A DNA stretch of 64,000 bases, from positions 2,569,001 to 2,633,000 of the forward strand of contig NZ_BSDR01000001.1 in assembly GCF_027925305.1 (NCBI RefSeq), in the 5' to 3' direction. Within the stretch, counting starts at the first letter, position 1, and each line of letters starts with the position of its first letter. Source of the DNA: Desulforhabdus amnigena. GTDB taxonomy: Bacteria; Desulfobacterota; Syntrophobacteria; Syntrophobacterales; Syntrophobacteraceae. The notes beneath the pieces are model-generated. The model was not told the origin of the DNA. It ran no database searches and saw only the letters and a program-made list of their open reading frames with translations. Shown here one piece after another: positions 53,284 through 62,538 of this stretch. The translations under genes were made by a program, and so were the position numbers.

Positions 53284-54705
53284 TCAAGACCCACGGAGGG
53301 AGCTCTTGCGCGCAGCCATCGCCGCTTCATGCAGGGTTTCAGAAAGAGTCGGATGTCCATGGACCACCCGGGCAATATCCGCGGACTTTGCATTGAATTC
53401 GATGGCTACAACGCATTCGGCGATGAGTTCGGACGCTCGCGGACCAATGACGTGCACCCCAAGAAGACGGTCCGTTTTCGCATGGGCGATCACTTTGGCA
53501 AAACCCTCCTTTTCTCCCAGGGATCGCGCCCGGCTATTGCCCGCGAAGGGAAAAGTCCCCACTCTGTATTCGACGCCTCGAGATTTCACCTCTTCCTCGG
53601 TGAGACCGACGCCAGCCACTTCGGGGGACGTGTAAACCACAGCAGGAATGGCGTCGTAATTGACTTCGCCCGGCAACCCCGCCATACACTCCACGGCTGC
53701 TATGCCCTCGGCCGAAGCCTTGTGAGCCAGCATGGGACCGTCGATGAGGTCTCCTATGGCATAAATCGAAGGGATGCTGGTGCGATACTGCCCATCGACC
53801 CAGATCTTCCGCGTCTGCTGCGTCAGTTTCATCCCGAGTTCTTCCAGGCCGAGCCCTCGCGTGAGGGGTCTGCGTCCCACGGCCACCAGCAAACGATCGC
53901 AGGTCATCGTTTTTTCCTGCCCTTCGGAATCCAGGGTGAGGCGGACTTCTCCACCCTCCACATGGGCTTCCGTCACTTTGGTCTTGAAATGGAAGCTGAA
54001 TCCCTGTTTGCCGAGAGCCCGCTCCAGGGCGCGTCCCACCTGGGCATCCAGAGTGGAGGCGATCCTTGGCAGCATCTCGATCACGGTCACCTGCGCTCCC
54101 AGACGCCGCCACACGGAACCCAGTTCCAGGCCGATATACCCGCCGCCGACAATTCCAAGATGCCCGGGCACGGTATCTAACGCCAGCGCTTCCGTGGAAG
54201 TGATGATATGCACCCCGTCAAAAGGAAGGGACGGTATGGAAATCGGCTCACTCCCGGCCGCAAGGAGGATTTTTCCGGCTCTCAGTTTCCGTATTGCCGA
54301 CCTAGATTTTTCTCCGGCCATCACTTCAACGGTATCTTCGCTCGCCAGGCGCCCCACCCCGCGGACGATCTCGACCCCGTTTCCTTCCAGAAGGTTGCGA
54401 ACGCTTTCGGTGAGCTCCCGGACTACCTGCTCCTTGCGGGACATCATGGCACCCAGGTCGAACGTTGCCTCTCCCGTCTGAATGCCGTGTTCCGCCAGCC
54501 GCTCTTTTACCAGATGATAATATTCCGTCGAGTCCAGGAGGGCTTTGCTGGGGATACAGCCCACATTGAGGCAGACACCACCCGGGTGAGGATCTTTCTC
54601 CACACAGGCCACCTTGAAACCCAACTGAGCGGCACGAACGGAGGCAACATATCCGCCGGGGCCCGCTCCGATGACAATGAGATCGTGGTTGTCCTGGCCG
54701 CCCAT
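53284..54705 (-). CDS. lpd: Dihydrolipoyl dehydrogenase (E3)
   Basis: E3 reoxidises dihydrolipoamide on the E2 subunit and passes electrons to NAD. The 473-residue flavoprotein has the FAD site LIVIGAGPGGYVASVRAAQLG, the redox pair in GGVCLNVGCIPSKAL, the NAD site LGIVGGGYIGLELGSVWRRLG and the catalytic C-terminal HGHPTLSETLHEA. ATG 54705 has GGAG eight bases upstream, and lies two bases after the sucB stop, so all three subunit genes are on one transcript. The C-terminal gene order sucA-sucB-lpd supports use with 2-oxoglutarate dehydrogenase. Confidence 0.95.
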   Translation of the reverse strand: MGGQDNHDLIVIGAGPGGYVASVRAAQLGFKVACVEKDPHPGGVCLNVGCIPSKALLDSTEYYHLVKERLAEHGIQTGEATFDLGAMMSRKEQVVRELTESVRNLLEGNGVEIVRGVGRLASEDTVEVMAGEKSRSAIRKLRAGKILLAAGSEPISIPSLPFDGVHIITSTEALALDTVPGHLGIVGGGYIGLELGSVWRRLGAQVTVIEMLPRIASTLDAQVGRALERALGKQGFSFHFKTKVTEAHVEGGEVRLTLDSEGQEKTMTCDRLLVAVGRRPLTRGLGLEELGMKLTQQTRKIWVDGQYRTSIPSIYAIGDLIDGPMLAHKASAEGIAAVECMAGLPGEVNYDAIPAVVYTSPEVAGVGLTEEEVKSRGVEYRVGTFPFAGNSRARSLGEKEGFAKVIAHAKTDRLLGVHVIGPRASELIAECVVAIEFNAKSADIARVVHGHPTLSETLHEAAMAARKSSLRGS

Positions 54706-54707
54706 TT

Positions 54708-56024
54708 TTATATCTCCATCATGATCCGCTCGGGATTTTCGATGCATTCCTTGATACGTTTCAAAAAGTTCACAGCTTCACGGCCGTCGATGATGCGGTG
54801 ATCGTAACTGAAAGCCACGTACATCATGGGCCGAATCACGATCTGGCCGTCCACAACGACGGGGCGGTCTTCTATTTTGTGAAGCCCCAGGATGCCGCTT
54901 TGAGGCGTATTGAGAATCGGAGTGCTCAGGAGCGACCCGAACACCCCTCCATTGCTGATGGTGAAGGTGCCTCCCTCCAGGTCCGAGAGTTGCAGTCGAT
55001 TTTCCTTGATGCTCTGGACATAATCCACAATGGACTGTTCCAGTTCGGCAAAACTGAGCCGGTCCGCATGGCGAATGACGGGAACAACAAGCCCCCGTTC
55101 CGCTCCTATGGCCACTCCGATATGATAATAGTGGTGATAAACGATTTCTTTTCCTTCGATGAAAGCGTTGACTTCGGGAAACTCCTTCAAGGCAGCAATG
55201 GAAGCCTTGATGAAAAAGGACATGATCCCGAGGGAAACCCCGTGCTTTTCACGAAAAATGTCTTTGAATCGCGTTCGAATCTCCTTCACCCGGCTCATGT
55301 CGATTTCATTGAAAGTGGTCAACATAGCCGTGTTCTGCCGCGCTTCGAGAAGACGGGCGGCGATGCGCTGCCGGATGGGGGTCATGGTTTTGCGGGTGAT
55401 CTTTTCTTCGAGGGAAGGCCCCTCTTCCTCCTTTGTGCCGGTTTCTGCAGCAGCAGGTGGTTTGGCTACCTTCCCCGGCGCCGGTCGGGGTTTTTCCTCA
55501 CCCCTTTCCCCGGAAGTTTCCTCCAGATACAAGAGAACATCCCCCCTGGTGATTCTCCCTCCCGGACCTGTTCCCGATATTTTAGACGCGTCGAGTCCCT
55601 TTTCCTCCAACATCTCCCGCACCGAAGGAGCTATATCCATGCCTGGAACCTCCTGCCGCTTCGGCTCCGCTTCTAAAGCCCTCCCGGCCTGTGGAGGGAT
55701 TTTGGGGGCCTTTGAAGGCTTTTCCACCTCGGGAGCTTCCTTTTCAGCTTCTTTCACGGGAGACTGCTCTTTGCCCCGCGCCGCAGAAACCTCCGTTTCA
55801 AGGGTCCCCACCACGGCGCCGACAGCCACCGTTTGCCCCTCCGGAACGAGGATTTCAAGAATCCCGTCCGCTTCGGCGGATATCTCCAAAGTGACCTTGT
55901 CGGTTTCGATCAAAAACAGTATCTGGTCCTTTCGAACCCGATCTCCATTCTTTGCATACCACTCGGCCAGGACAGCTTCCTGTACCGATTCTCCTACTTC
56001 AGGCACCTTGATATCTATTTTCAT
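54708..56024 (-). CDS. sucB: 2-oxoglutarate dehydrogenase E2, dihydrolipoyl succinyltransferase
   Basis: E2 carries the acyl group on lipoate and transfers it to CoA. The 438-residue protein has one N-terminal lipoyl domain (about 1-77, MKIDIKVPEVGESVQEAVLA, with lipoyl lysine in ETDKVTL), an Ala/Pro/Lys-rich linker, a subunit-binding domain (DIAPSVREMLEEKGLDASKI), another linker and the catalytic acyltransferase domain (about 205-438) ending YDHRIIDGREAVNFL, whose His is catalytic. ATG 56024 has GGGGAG nine bases upstream; the open frame extends 21 codons further, which is not conserved. Confidence 0.94.
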   Translation of the reverse strand: MKIDIKVPEVGESVQEAVLAEWYAKNGDRVRKDQILFLIETDKVTLEISAEADGILEILVPEGQTVAVGAVVGTLETEVSAARGKEQSPVKEAEKEAPEVEKPSKAPKIPPQAGRALEAEPKRQEVPGMDIAPSVREMLEEKGLDASKISGTGPGGRITRGDVLLYLEETSGERGEEKPRPAPGKVAKPPAAAETGTKEEEGPSLEEKITRKTMTPIRQRIAARLLEARQNTAMLTTFNEIDMSRVKEIRTRFKDIFREKHGVSLGIMSFFIKASIAALKEFPEVNAFIEGKEIVYHHYYHIGVAIGAERGLVVPVIRHADRLSFAELEQSIVDYVQSIKENRLQLSDLEGGTFTISNGGVFGSLLSTPILNTPQSGILGLHKIEDRPVVVDGQIVIRPMMYVAFSYDHRIIDGREAVNFLKRIKECIENPERIMMEI

Positions 56025-56087
56025 GGTGGTCGCTCCCCGCTTCCTCGAAAAAGAGTTGGAAGGGCTGTTGTAAATGAATGCCCCCAT

Positions 56088-58811
56088 TTATCCTTGCGCC
56101 TTGATGCCGATGGCCAGGTCCAGCAGCGCCGTAAGTTCCAGCTTATGGGTCACAAGATGGCCAGTGGCGGGACTCGCCGCCGCCGCTCTACCGATGTATT
56201 GCAGGGCTTTTCCCACCCGATCCTGCAGGCGGTGTCTCATGAAGCTCCAACCACCCATATTCTCGGGCTCTTCCTGCACCCAACACCATTCTTCCGCGCT
56301 GCCGTACCGGGAAATGATCTTCTCGAGAGGTTTTTCCGGAAAGGGATAAAACTGCTCGATGCGCAGAATGGCAATATTGGAAATCTGCAAATCCCGGCGT
56401 CGTTCCAGCAGATCGTAGTAGACCTTTCCACTGCAGAAAATCACCCGTTTCGGGTTCTGGATTTCCAATGCATCGTCCAGCACTTCCTGAAAATGACCCG
56501 ACGCCATCTCCTCAAGACTTGAAACAGCGAGGGGATGGCGCAGGAGGCTCTTGGGGGTCATGACGATGAGCGGTTTTCTGAAATCGCGTTTGACCTGGCG
56601 CCGAAGCATATGAAAGTGCTGAGCGGGAGTGGTGGGGTAGCAGACCTGAATATTGTCTTCAGCACAAAGCTGGAGGTAGCGTTCCAGCCTGGCGCTGGAA
56701 TGTTCCGGGCCCTGTCCTTCAAAACCGTGGGGAAGGAAGAGAACCAGGCCGCTCAGCCGATTCCACTTGTACTGAGCGCTGGAAATGAACTGATCGATGA
56801 TCACTTGGGCATTGTTGGCAAAATCCCCGAACTGGGCCTCCCATATCACCAGGGATCGAGGGCTCGCCAGGGAATACCCATATTCAAATCCCAGCACGGC
56901 ATTTTCCGAAAGCATGCTGTCGTACACCGTGTAGAGCGCCTGGTCTTCGCTCAAATGATTCAAAGGCGTATAGTGTTCGCCCAAGTGCATGTCGGTCAGA
57001 ACACTGTGCCTCTGGCTGAAGGTTCCCCGCCGAGAGTCCTGGCCGCTCAGCCGGACGGGCGTGCCTTCCAGCAGCAGGGACCCAAAAGCCAGAAGCTCCG
57101 CGGTGGCCCAGTCGATCCCCTCCCCTTTTTCCACCACCTCCAGGCGCCGGTCCAGAATGCGTTCCAGCTTCCGGTGGACGGAAAATCCTTTAGGCACATG
57201 ATGCATTTTGCGGGCGATGGAGACAAGTTCCTCTCTCTTCACGCCTGTTTCTACCGGCGTGTGTGAATAGTTCCCGCGAATTTCGCTCCAACTCTCGTAA
57301 AATGGGGATTCGGGAGGACCGCACGTTTTGTCCCGTTCCGAATCGTATGCCCTCGCCAGGCATTCGTTAATGCCGCTCTTGATCTGCTCCAGGTCTTCTT
57401 TGACAACGACCTTTTCGTCCTGAAGCTTCTCTGCGTAAATTTCATAGACCGGCGGCCGCTCCCGAATGCGATCATACATCCGGGGCTGCGTGTAATAGGG
57501 TTCATCCCCCTCGTTGTGGCCATAGCGGCGATAGCAGACGACATCGATCACCACATCCTTGGCAAACTCCATGCGGTAGTCGCAGGCCAGCTTGACGACA
57601 TGGAGGGCGGCCTCGGGATTTTCCCCATGAACATGAAAGATGGGAACCATGAGCATCTTGGCCACATCGGTGGCATATCGTGTGGAGCGGGCATCCTCGG
57701 GAAGCGTCGTAAAACCGATCTGGTTGTTGATGACGATGTGAACCGTTCCCCCCGTCCGGTAACCTTCCAATTGCGAAAGATTGAGTGTTTCCGCAACGAT
57801 CCCCTGTCCGGCAAAGGCTGAATCCCCGTGAATGAGGAGAGGCAGGATCTTTTTTCCGTCCAGATCGCCCGCTTGATCCTGCCGGGCGCGGGCAATGCCT
57901 TCCACCACTGGATTCACCGCTTCAAGGTGGCTGGGGTTGCTCGCCAGCAGAATGCGCAGCGCTTTCCCATGGAGCGTTTGAATATCGGCCATAAACCCCT
58001 TGTGATATTTCACATCTCCACTGCCTACGAGAGATTCGGGATCGTAGTTGTCATCGAACTCGCAAAAGATGGTTTCGTACAGCTTGAGCAGGTTGTTCAC
58101 CTGTACGTTCAGACGCCCCCGATGAGCCATTCCCATGATCATTTCCCGGCACCCCCGTTCCGAGGCATGCTGAATGAGTCCGTCCAGCATGGCAACCACT
58201 ACTTCGGCCCCTTCCAGGGAAAAACGTTTTTGACCCACGTATTTAGTATGAAGAAACTCTTCAAAGAGAGTCGCCTGGCAAAGCTTGTTCAGAATGCGGA
58301 TTTTGTCCTGGGCTTCCAGATGCGGACGGTTTCGACCGGGTTCCATACGTTCCTGCAGCCAGCTTCGTTCATCAGGGTCCTGCAGGTGCATGTATTCCAC
58401 TCCGATGGAACGGCAATAGGTTTCCTTGAGAGCTTGAAGGATTTCCCTCAAGGGAGCCTGCCCGGAGTCCGAAAAATTTTCTGCATAGAAAGACCGTTCC
58501 AGATCCTCGCCGGAGAGATTGAAGGCCGTAAGGTTCAGCAGTGGATGATCTGTCGGACAGCTCACGAGGGGATCAAGGCACGCAAGCAGATGCCCCAGAT
58601 CCCGGTAGCGATGAATGAGTTCGTTCACTCGAGCCTGACGCAATACCTCGCTTTTGTGGCAAATTCCCACGGCTTCCCGTTCCGGAAAGGCCGCCAGTTC
58701 AAACCCTTCAAAAAAGATCCGCCACTCTCGGGAAACCCGCTTGGGGTCTGATTTCCAAAGCTTGTATTGCGAATCGATGAAATCGGCATTCCAGGTAAGT
58801 GAGACGTCCAT
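56088..58811 (-). CDS. sucA: 2-oxoglutarate dehydrogenase E1
   Basis: E1 decarboxylates 2-oxoglutarate with thiamine diphosphate. The 907-residue protein shows the N-terminal E2-binding helix region (ADFIDSQYKLWKSDPKRVSR), GMAHRGRLNVQVNNL, the thiamine and metal motif GDSAFAGQGIVAETL followed by HIVINNQIGFTT, and RYGHNEGDEPYYTQP. Length is near the E. coli enzyme. ATG 58811 has AAAGG nine bases upstream; a TTG six codons earlier is less likely. It is the first gene of the operon sucA-sucB-lpd. Confidence 0.95.
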   Translation of the reverse strand: MDVSLTWNADFIDSQYKLWKSDPKRVSREWRIFFEGFELAAFPEREAVGICHKSEVLRQARVNELIHRYRDLGHLLACLDPLVSCPTDHPLLNLTAFNLSGEDLERSFYAENFSDSGQAPLREILQALKETYCRSIGVEYMHLQDPDERSWLQERMEPGRNRPHLEAQDKIRILNKLCQATLFEEFLHTKYVGQKRFSLEGAEVVVAMLDGLIQHASERGCREMIMGMAHRGRLNVQVNNLLKLYETIFCEFDDNYDPESLVGSGDVKYHKGFMADIQTLHGKALRILLASNPSHLEAVNPVVEGIARARQDQAGDLDGKKILPLLIHGDSAFAGQGIVAETLNLSQLEGYRTGGTVHIVINNQIGFTTLPEDARSTRYATDVAKMLMVPIFHVHGENPEAALHVVKLACDYRMEFAKDVVIDVVCYRRYGHNEGDEPYYTQPRMYDRIRERPPVYEIYAEKLQDEKVVVKEDLEQIKSGINECLARAYDSERDKTCGPPESPFYESWSEIRGNYSHTPVETGVKREELVSIARKMHHVPKGFSVHRKLERILDRRLEVVEKGEGIDWATAELLAFGSLLLEGTPVRLSGQDSRRGTFSQRHSVLTDMHLGEHYTPLNHLSEDQALYTVYDSMLSENAVLGFEYGYSLASPRSLVIWEAQFGDFANNAQVIIDQFISSAQYKWNRLSGLVLFLPHGFEGQGPEHSSARLERYLQLCAEDNIQVCYPTTPAQHFHMLRRQVKRDFRKPLIVMTPKSLLRHPLAVSSLEEMASGHFQEVLDDALEIQNPKRVIFCSGKVYYDLLERRRDLQISNIAILRIEQFYPFPEKPLEKIISRYGSAEEWCWVQEEPENMGGWSFMRHRLQDRVGKALQYIGRAAAASPATGHLVTHKLELTALLDLAIGIKAQG

Positions 58812-59249
58812 ATGGGTATGACCTTTCAAGAAGTCGTATCTGGATCATAAAACCGGTGAGGGACGGTTCAACTTTGCCCCTTCATTTGGAGGAAGGAGAG
58901 ACCTTCACCGGCAAACATATCGGACAAGTTATAGAGCAAGGATCATTCCGCCCGGAATTCCAGAATGTTTATGGATCTGAGAATCAACCCTCGCTCCCGA
59001 AAGAAATGCCAGGACACAGGAAAATGGACATGAGTAAATGAGAACGCTGATTTGAAAAAAGCTAGCACCGCTCTGCAAAACTTGTCAAGCTCAGGCAATG
59101 AAAAAAGGATTTAAACTGCCGATCTGAAATTACCGGCAGGCTTCGTCGATGGGGGGGATGGGATACTCTATTGACCTGCCCGCAGGGCGGGAGGATGGGC
59201 AGGAGAAGCGCCCCCTTGCAGGGGCGCTTCCGTACATCGAGGGTACTGA
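58812..59249. other. Gene-free region upstream of sucA
   Basis: About 440 bp, between sucA's start and the stop of the GH-GT2 gene, both on the minus strand. The first 250 bp probably hold the sucA promoter. Near the other end lie two GC-rich hairpins (59175-59203 and 59205-59230). A chain of short open frames has no start signal. Confidence 0.5.
59205..59230. terminator. GC-rich hairpin after the GH-GT2 gene
   Basis: GAAGCGCCCC (59205-59214) pairs with GGGGCGCTTC (59221-59230), a 10-bp stem with a six-base loop, 20 bases beyond the GH-GT2 stop codon. A second hairpin, CCTGCCC (59175-59181) with GGGCAGG (59197-59203), follows. No T-tract is present, so termination by this pair is only probable. 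Confidence 0.5.
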
Positions 59250-62051
59250 TCAGTCTTTCTTTTGGAGTTGCATGGGCTTGAACACGCAGACCATGGCGGA
59301 GAGGGCGCCCGCGCATTCCTTGAAGATGCGCATCATGAAAAGGAACGCCGTGGCCATGAGCACACCGGAGGCGATCCATGCCTGGGCGAAGGCCGCCCCG
59401 GCCGCGAGGGCCGCAAAGAGCAGAGTGAGCAGGATTCCCGCCGGTGCGATGCGCGGCCAGGTGCGGAACCGTACAAACTGTTTGCCACCGCCGTGTTCTT
59501 CCACTGCCATGAGCACTCGAACGCAACCCAAAAGGCCGCCGCGCAATTGAAGATCCCAATGATCGTAATCTCCTCCGCGGGAAACCACCTTGCGGAGGCT
59601 CTTCATGCTGTTTTCAAGAGATTCCAGCCAGTCAACGGGAGAATGCCACTCTTCACTCCAGACAGTGAACGTCTTGGGTACCGGCAGGGGAAGAGAAATG
59701 CCCGTTACGGCACAACTGCGCCAGGGAGTCAGTCCCAGACGGATACGCCCCACCAGGCGCGCAAGGGGCTGAAGCAGGTGCAGGAAAGCCGTCAGACCTT
59801 TCAGTTTCAACTGTTCCCAGCGCGATTTTCCTGCCGCTGGAAAGTCCACTCTTGCCGCACAGAGGCCGGCGTGCAGCACCGGAACGACAACGGCGAAAAC
59901 CAGCAGGGGCAGAGCCAGAAGCAGCGGAGCCCATTGAATGCCAAGGAGGGAAAGCCCCGCAAGCGCTGCGATGACCACATACCATTCCGGCATCATGGGC
60001 AACGACCAGAGAAGGCTCGGCGCCGGCTGATAAATGGACTGGAACAAAGCGCTCCCCCATGTCCCCTGGTAGATCCTTCCCCGCATGGACCCCAGCAACT
60101 GTTCGAACCCCTTGAAATAGAGGCGTCCCGCCCAGGGAATATGGCCCGCTGCATTGTACTTTTCAGGCCATTTCTTCTCCAGGTCCGCTTCCGCCTTTCC
60201 ATAATTCTTCTGCTGCCTCCAGTAGGCCTTCACCGAATTGCGGCGATGGTGCCAAACCATGGCCGCCGGGCTGAATCCCAGGGTCCAACCCTTCTGCTGG
60301 AGGCGCCAGCAGAGATCCACATCATCGCCCGCGATACGGAATTGATGGTCGAAGCCCTCGATAGCTTCCAGGGCAAATTTGCGGAAAGCCATATTACAGC
60401 CAGGGATGTGTTCCGCCTCCTGGTCCGTGAGGAGCACATGGAGGGGGCCACCGGGCGAATTGGAAACGCAATCGGCGATGGGGCCATCATTAGGAGGAGG
60501 GAGGTTGGGACCGCCGACTCCCACATGATCCGAATTCAGGAAAGTAGCCGCCAGATAGGTCAGCCAGTGAGGATCGGGCCGGGCGTCGTCGTCGATATAC
60601 GCTACAATTTCCCCTTTGGCGGCGCGCATGCCCGTATTGCGTGCGCTGCTCAGTCCGCGGTTTTCAGTGGAGATCACCCTGAAACCATACTCCTTGGCGA
60701 TTTCCCCCGTCCCGTCCGTGGAACCGTCATTCACTACTATGACTTCGAAATTGGGGTATTCCAGCTTGCGAAGCCCGTCCAAAGTGTCCCGAATAGTCCG
60801 CTTTCCATTGTATGTGCAGACCACGACGGAAATACTCGGCCAGTTCAGGTCTGGAGCAAACGGCACCTCGGCATAAGCCTTGCGAATGGTTTCCAGGGAT
60901 GCTTTGGGATTCCGGTCACGATCCGTTACTCCAAAGCCCCAGTCATCGATATCGAAACCACCACGGTGCCATTCATCGGTCCAGGAGAAGACGAAAACAC
61001 CGGAGCAACCGGCTGCGAATGTGGATCGAATCTGCCAATCCAGCATTCGGGCCTGAGCTTCCTCGCCGTTTCTCATGCTGTCGAGGCCGATTTCGGCCAT
61101 CACCAGGGGGCGATCCCCCGCGATGTTCTGGAGCCGTGCCAGGTATCCTTCCAGCTTTTCCTTCGTTTCCAGGTAGACATTGAAGGAGGCAAAATCCATG
61201 AAGGAAAGCTCCAGGTATTCCGTGGTCGGGAAATTCACATAGGTCACGAGCGCTTCGGGGTCCTCGGCCTTGGCTGCGTTGTAAAGGCGTTCCAGGAAGC
61301 GTTCAATGCGCCGACGGCCATACCAGCGCACAATGGATGCGGGAATTTCGTTGCCCACGGTAAAACAGAGCAACGCAGCATGACCGGCACAGGCCCGAAC
61401 GCCGGCACGGACACGGTCTTCGATATCCCGAGCCAGTTTCCTGTTTTCCAGGAAAGCGATGTGCTCTTCCCAAGGAAGGCCGACCATCACGCGCAAACCG
61501 TATTTCTGGGCCACGTCCAGCAGCCAGCGGGGAGGAACCGTGTAAGTACGCACCGCATTGATGCCGTATTCAGCCATCTTGGCGAAGTCTTTTTCAACCA
61601 GTTCCGGAGTGTGATACTCACAACCTTCTTCATCCGGCCGAAAGGGGCCATACGTTACACCGCGCATGTAGAACTTTTCATCGCCGACGAAGATGAATTT
61701 CCCCTTAACCTTGGGGCGTACGCCTTCTACAACGGGAATGGCCTTGGGAGGATTCAGGTAAAACTCCGCAATCCCCGTCGAGGGTTCCACCCGGGGAAAT
61801 ACCGGCCGTACGATTTTGGAATCATCGGATTGGACCCTGAAGAAATCGATGTCGAGATTCCTGCCATCCCGATCCACCGGGGGCACGACCTCGCCTTCAG
61901 CAAAAGAATCACCGCCGGAATCAGGAGCCGCAGTCTCCGAGACACATTCGGTCTCCGATGCGTTTTCGCTTTGATCTCTTTCGGTACGATCTTTAGCTGC
62001 CAAACCTCCGGTGACCAAACCCAAGATGCTGTTCAATGCAAGTTTTGCCAT
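59250..62051 (-). CDS. Membrane fusion: glycosidase-like TIM barrel plus GT2 glycosyltransferase
   Basis: The 933-residue protein has a variable N-terminal region (1-110, acidic and Ser-rich), then a GH2/GH-A-like barrel (about 115-395). The barrel keeps an Asn-Glu acid/base site in FTVGNEIPASI (Glu235) and a possible nucleophile in PLVMAEIGLDS (Glu320). A GT2 domain (about 406-640) has SISVVVCTYNGKRTIRDTLD, NDGSTDGT and DDD at 487-489. C-terminal segments form membrane helices (about 690-735 and 875-910). The two-domain order means hydrolase (or transglycosidase) and transferase may act on one glycan. Donor and acceptor are unknown. Confidence 0.85.
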   Translation of the reverse strand: MAKLALNSILGLVTGGLAAKDRTERDQSENASETECVSETAAPDSGGDSFAEGEVVPPVDRDGRNLDIDFFRVQSDDSKIVRPVFPRVEPSTGIAEFYLNPPKAIPVVEGVRPKVKGKFIFVGDEKFYMRGVTYGPFRPDEEGCEYHTPELVEKDFAKMAEYGINAVRTYTVPPRWLLDVAQKYGLRVMVGLPWEEHIAFLENRKLARDIEDRVRAGVRACAGHAALLCFTVGNEIPASIVRWYGRRRIERFLERLYNAAKAEDPEALVTYVNFPTTEYLELSFMDFASFNVYLETKEKLEGYLARLQNIAGDRPLVMAEIGLDSMRNGEEAQARMLDWQIRSTFAAGCSGVFVFSWTDEWHRGGFDIDDWGFGVTDRDRNPKASLETIRKAYAEVPFAPDLNWPSISVVVCTYNGKRTIRDTLDGLRKLEYPNFEVIVVNDGSTDGTGEIAKEYGFRVISTENRGLSSARNTGMRAAKGEIVAYIDDDARPDPHWLTYLAATFLNSDHVGVGGPNLPPPNDGPIADCVSNSPGGPLHVLLTDQEAEHIPGCNMAFRKFALEAIEGFDHQFRIAGDDVDLCWRLQQKGWTLGFSPAAMVWHHRRNSVKAYWRQQKNYGKAEADLEKKWPEKYNAAGHIPWAGRLYFKGFEQLLGSMRGRIYQGTWGSALFQSIYQPAPSLLWSLPMMPEWYVVIAALAGLSLLGIQWAPLLLALPLLVFAVVVPVLHAGLCAARVDFPAAGKSRWEQLKLKGLTAFLHLLQPLARLVGRIRLGLTPWRSCAVTGISLPLPVPKTFTVWSEEWHSPVDWLESLENSMKSLRKVVSRGGDYDHWDLQLRGGLLGCVRVLMAVEEHGGGKQFVRFRTWPRIAPAGILLTLLFAALAAGAAFAQAWIASGVLMATAFLFMMRIFKECAGALSAMVCVFKPMQLQKKD

Positions 62052-62225
62052 GTTGACCTCACTATTATTTTTAAAAAGTTTCTATCCGTTCCACATATCT
62101 CTATGTACGCATTCCAACCTGCAAGATATATCACAGTCGGCCTTTATACAAAAGGCGTGCCATAGTAAATTTAAATAATAAAATCATTTAATTATTAATC
62201 AAAACCCTCTCTAAATAGCCCTTGG

Positions 62226-62264
62226 GTTACGATTCTTGCGCACACGAGTTACGATACGTGCGCA
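62226..62264. promoter_or_regulatory. Direct repeat pair, possible operator
   Basis: GTTACGATTCTTGCGCA (62226-62242) and GTTACGATACGTGCGCA (62248-62264) agree at 15 of 17 bases with a 22-base period, about two helical turns. They lie about 175 bp upstream of the GH-GT2 start and about 275 bp upstream of oppD. A regulator dimer could bind; none is identified. Confidence 0.4.
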
Positions 62265-62389
62265 ATGCTTCATCCTCTTTGCACGTGACGGTCGGAGTGG
62301 TATAAGAATTCAGGGAAAAATGGGGATTCAAAGAAGATCGAAAAATCCATTGTTTTCAAGCCGGGTTGCAGGCTATTTTCCCTTGACTC

Positions 62390-62518
62390 CCATGACCGGA
62401 ACGGTCGCAATGAAAAATGAAAACAAGCGAAGAGATGCAAGACAACAGGGAAAGCGGGCAACGCGCTTGAAAAACGATGTTACCATGAGCCATGAATCAT
62501 GAGTCTTTTTTCATATAG
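62390..62518 (+). repeat. Repeat R4, copy 4
   Basis: Starts CATGACCGGAACGGTCGCAA and continues GCGAAGAGATGCAAGACAAC, AGGGAAAGCGGGCAACGCGC, CTTGAAAAACGATGTTACCA and TGAGTCTTTTTTCATATAG. It is the least diverged intact copy and ends 20 bases before oppD. Confidence 0.8.
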
Positions 62519-62538
62519 ACGATAAGGACCTCTTTTGC

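Larger units (their letters stand above)
62052..62538. other. Gene-free region upstream of oppD, with direct repeats and R4
   Basis: About 490 bp between divergent genes. It includes a 17-base near-direct repeat at 62226-62242 and 62248-62264, an AT-rich stretch (62160-62205), and R4 copy 4 at 62390-62518. The oppD ribosome-binding sequence AAGGACC lies just ahead of its ATG. Confidence 0.55.

Noticed and set aside
59262-62165. A 967-codon open frame on the plus strand opposite the GH-GT2 gene
   Set aside because: It is longer than the minus-strand gene but has no recognisable domain, while the minus frame has glycosidase and GT2 motifs. It is a compositional shadow of a GC-rich gene.
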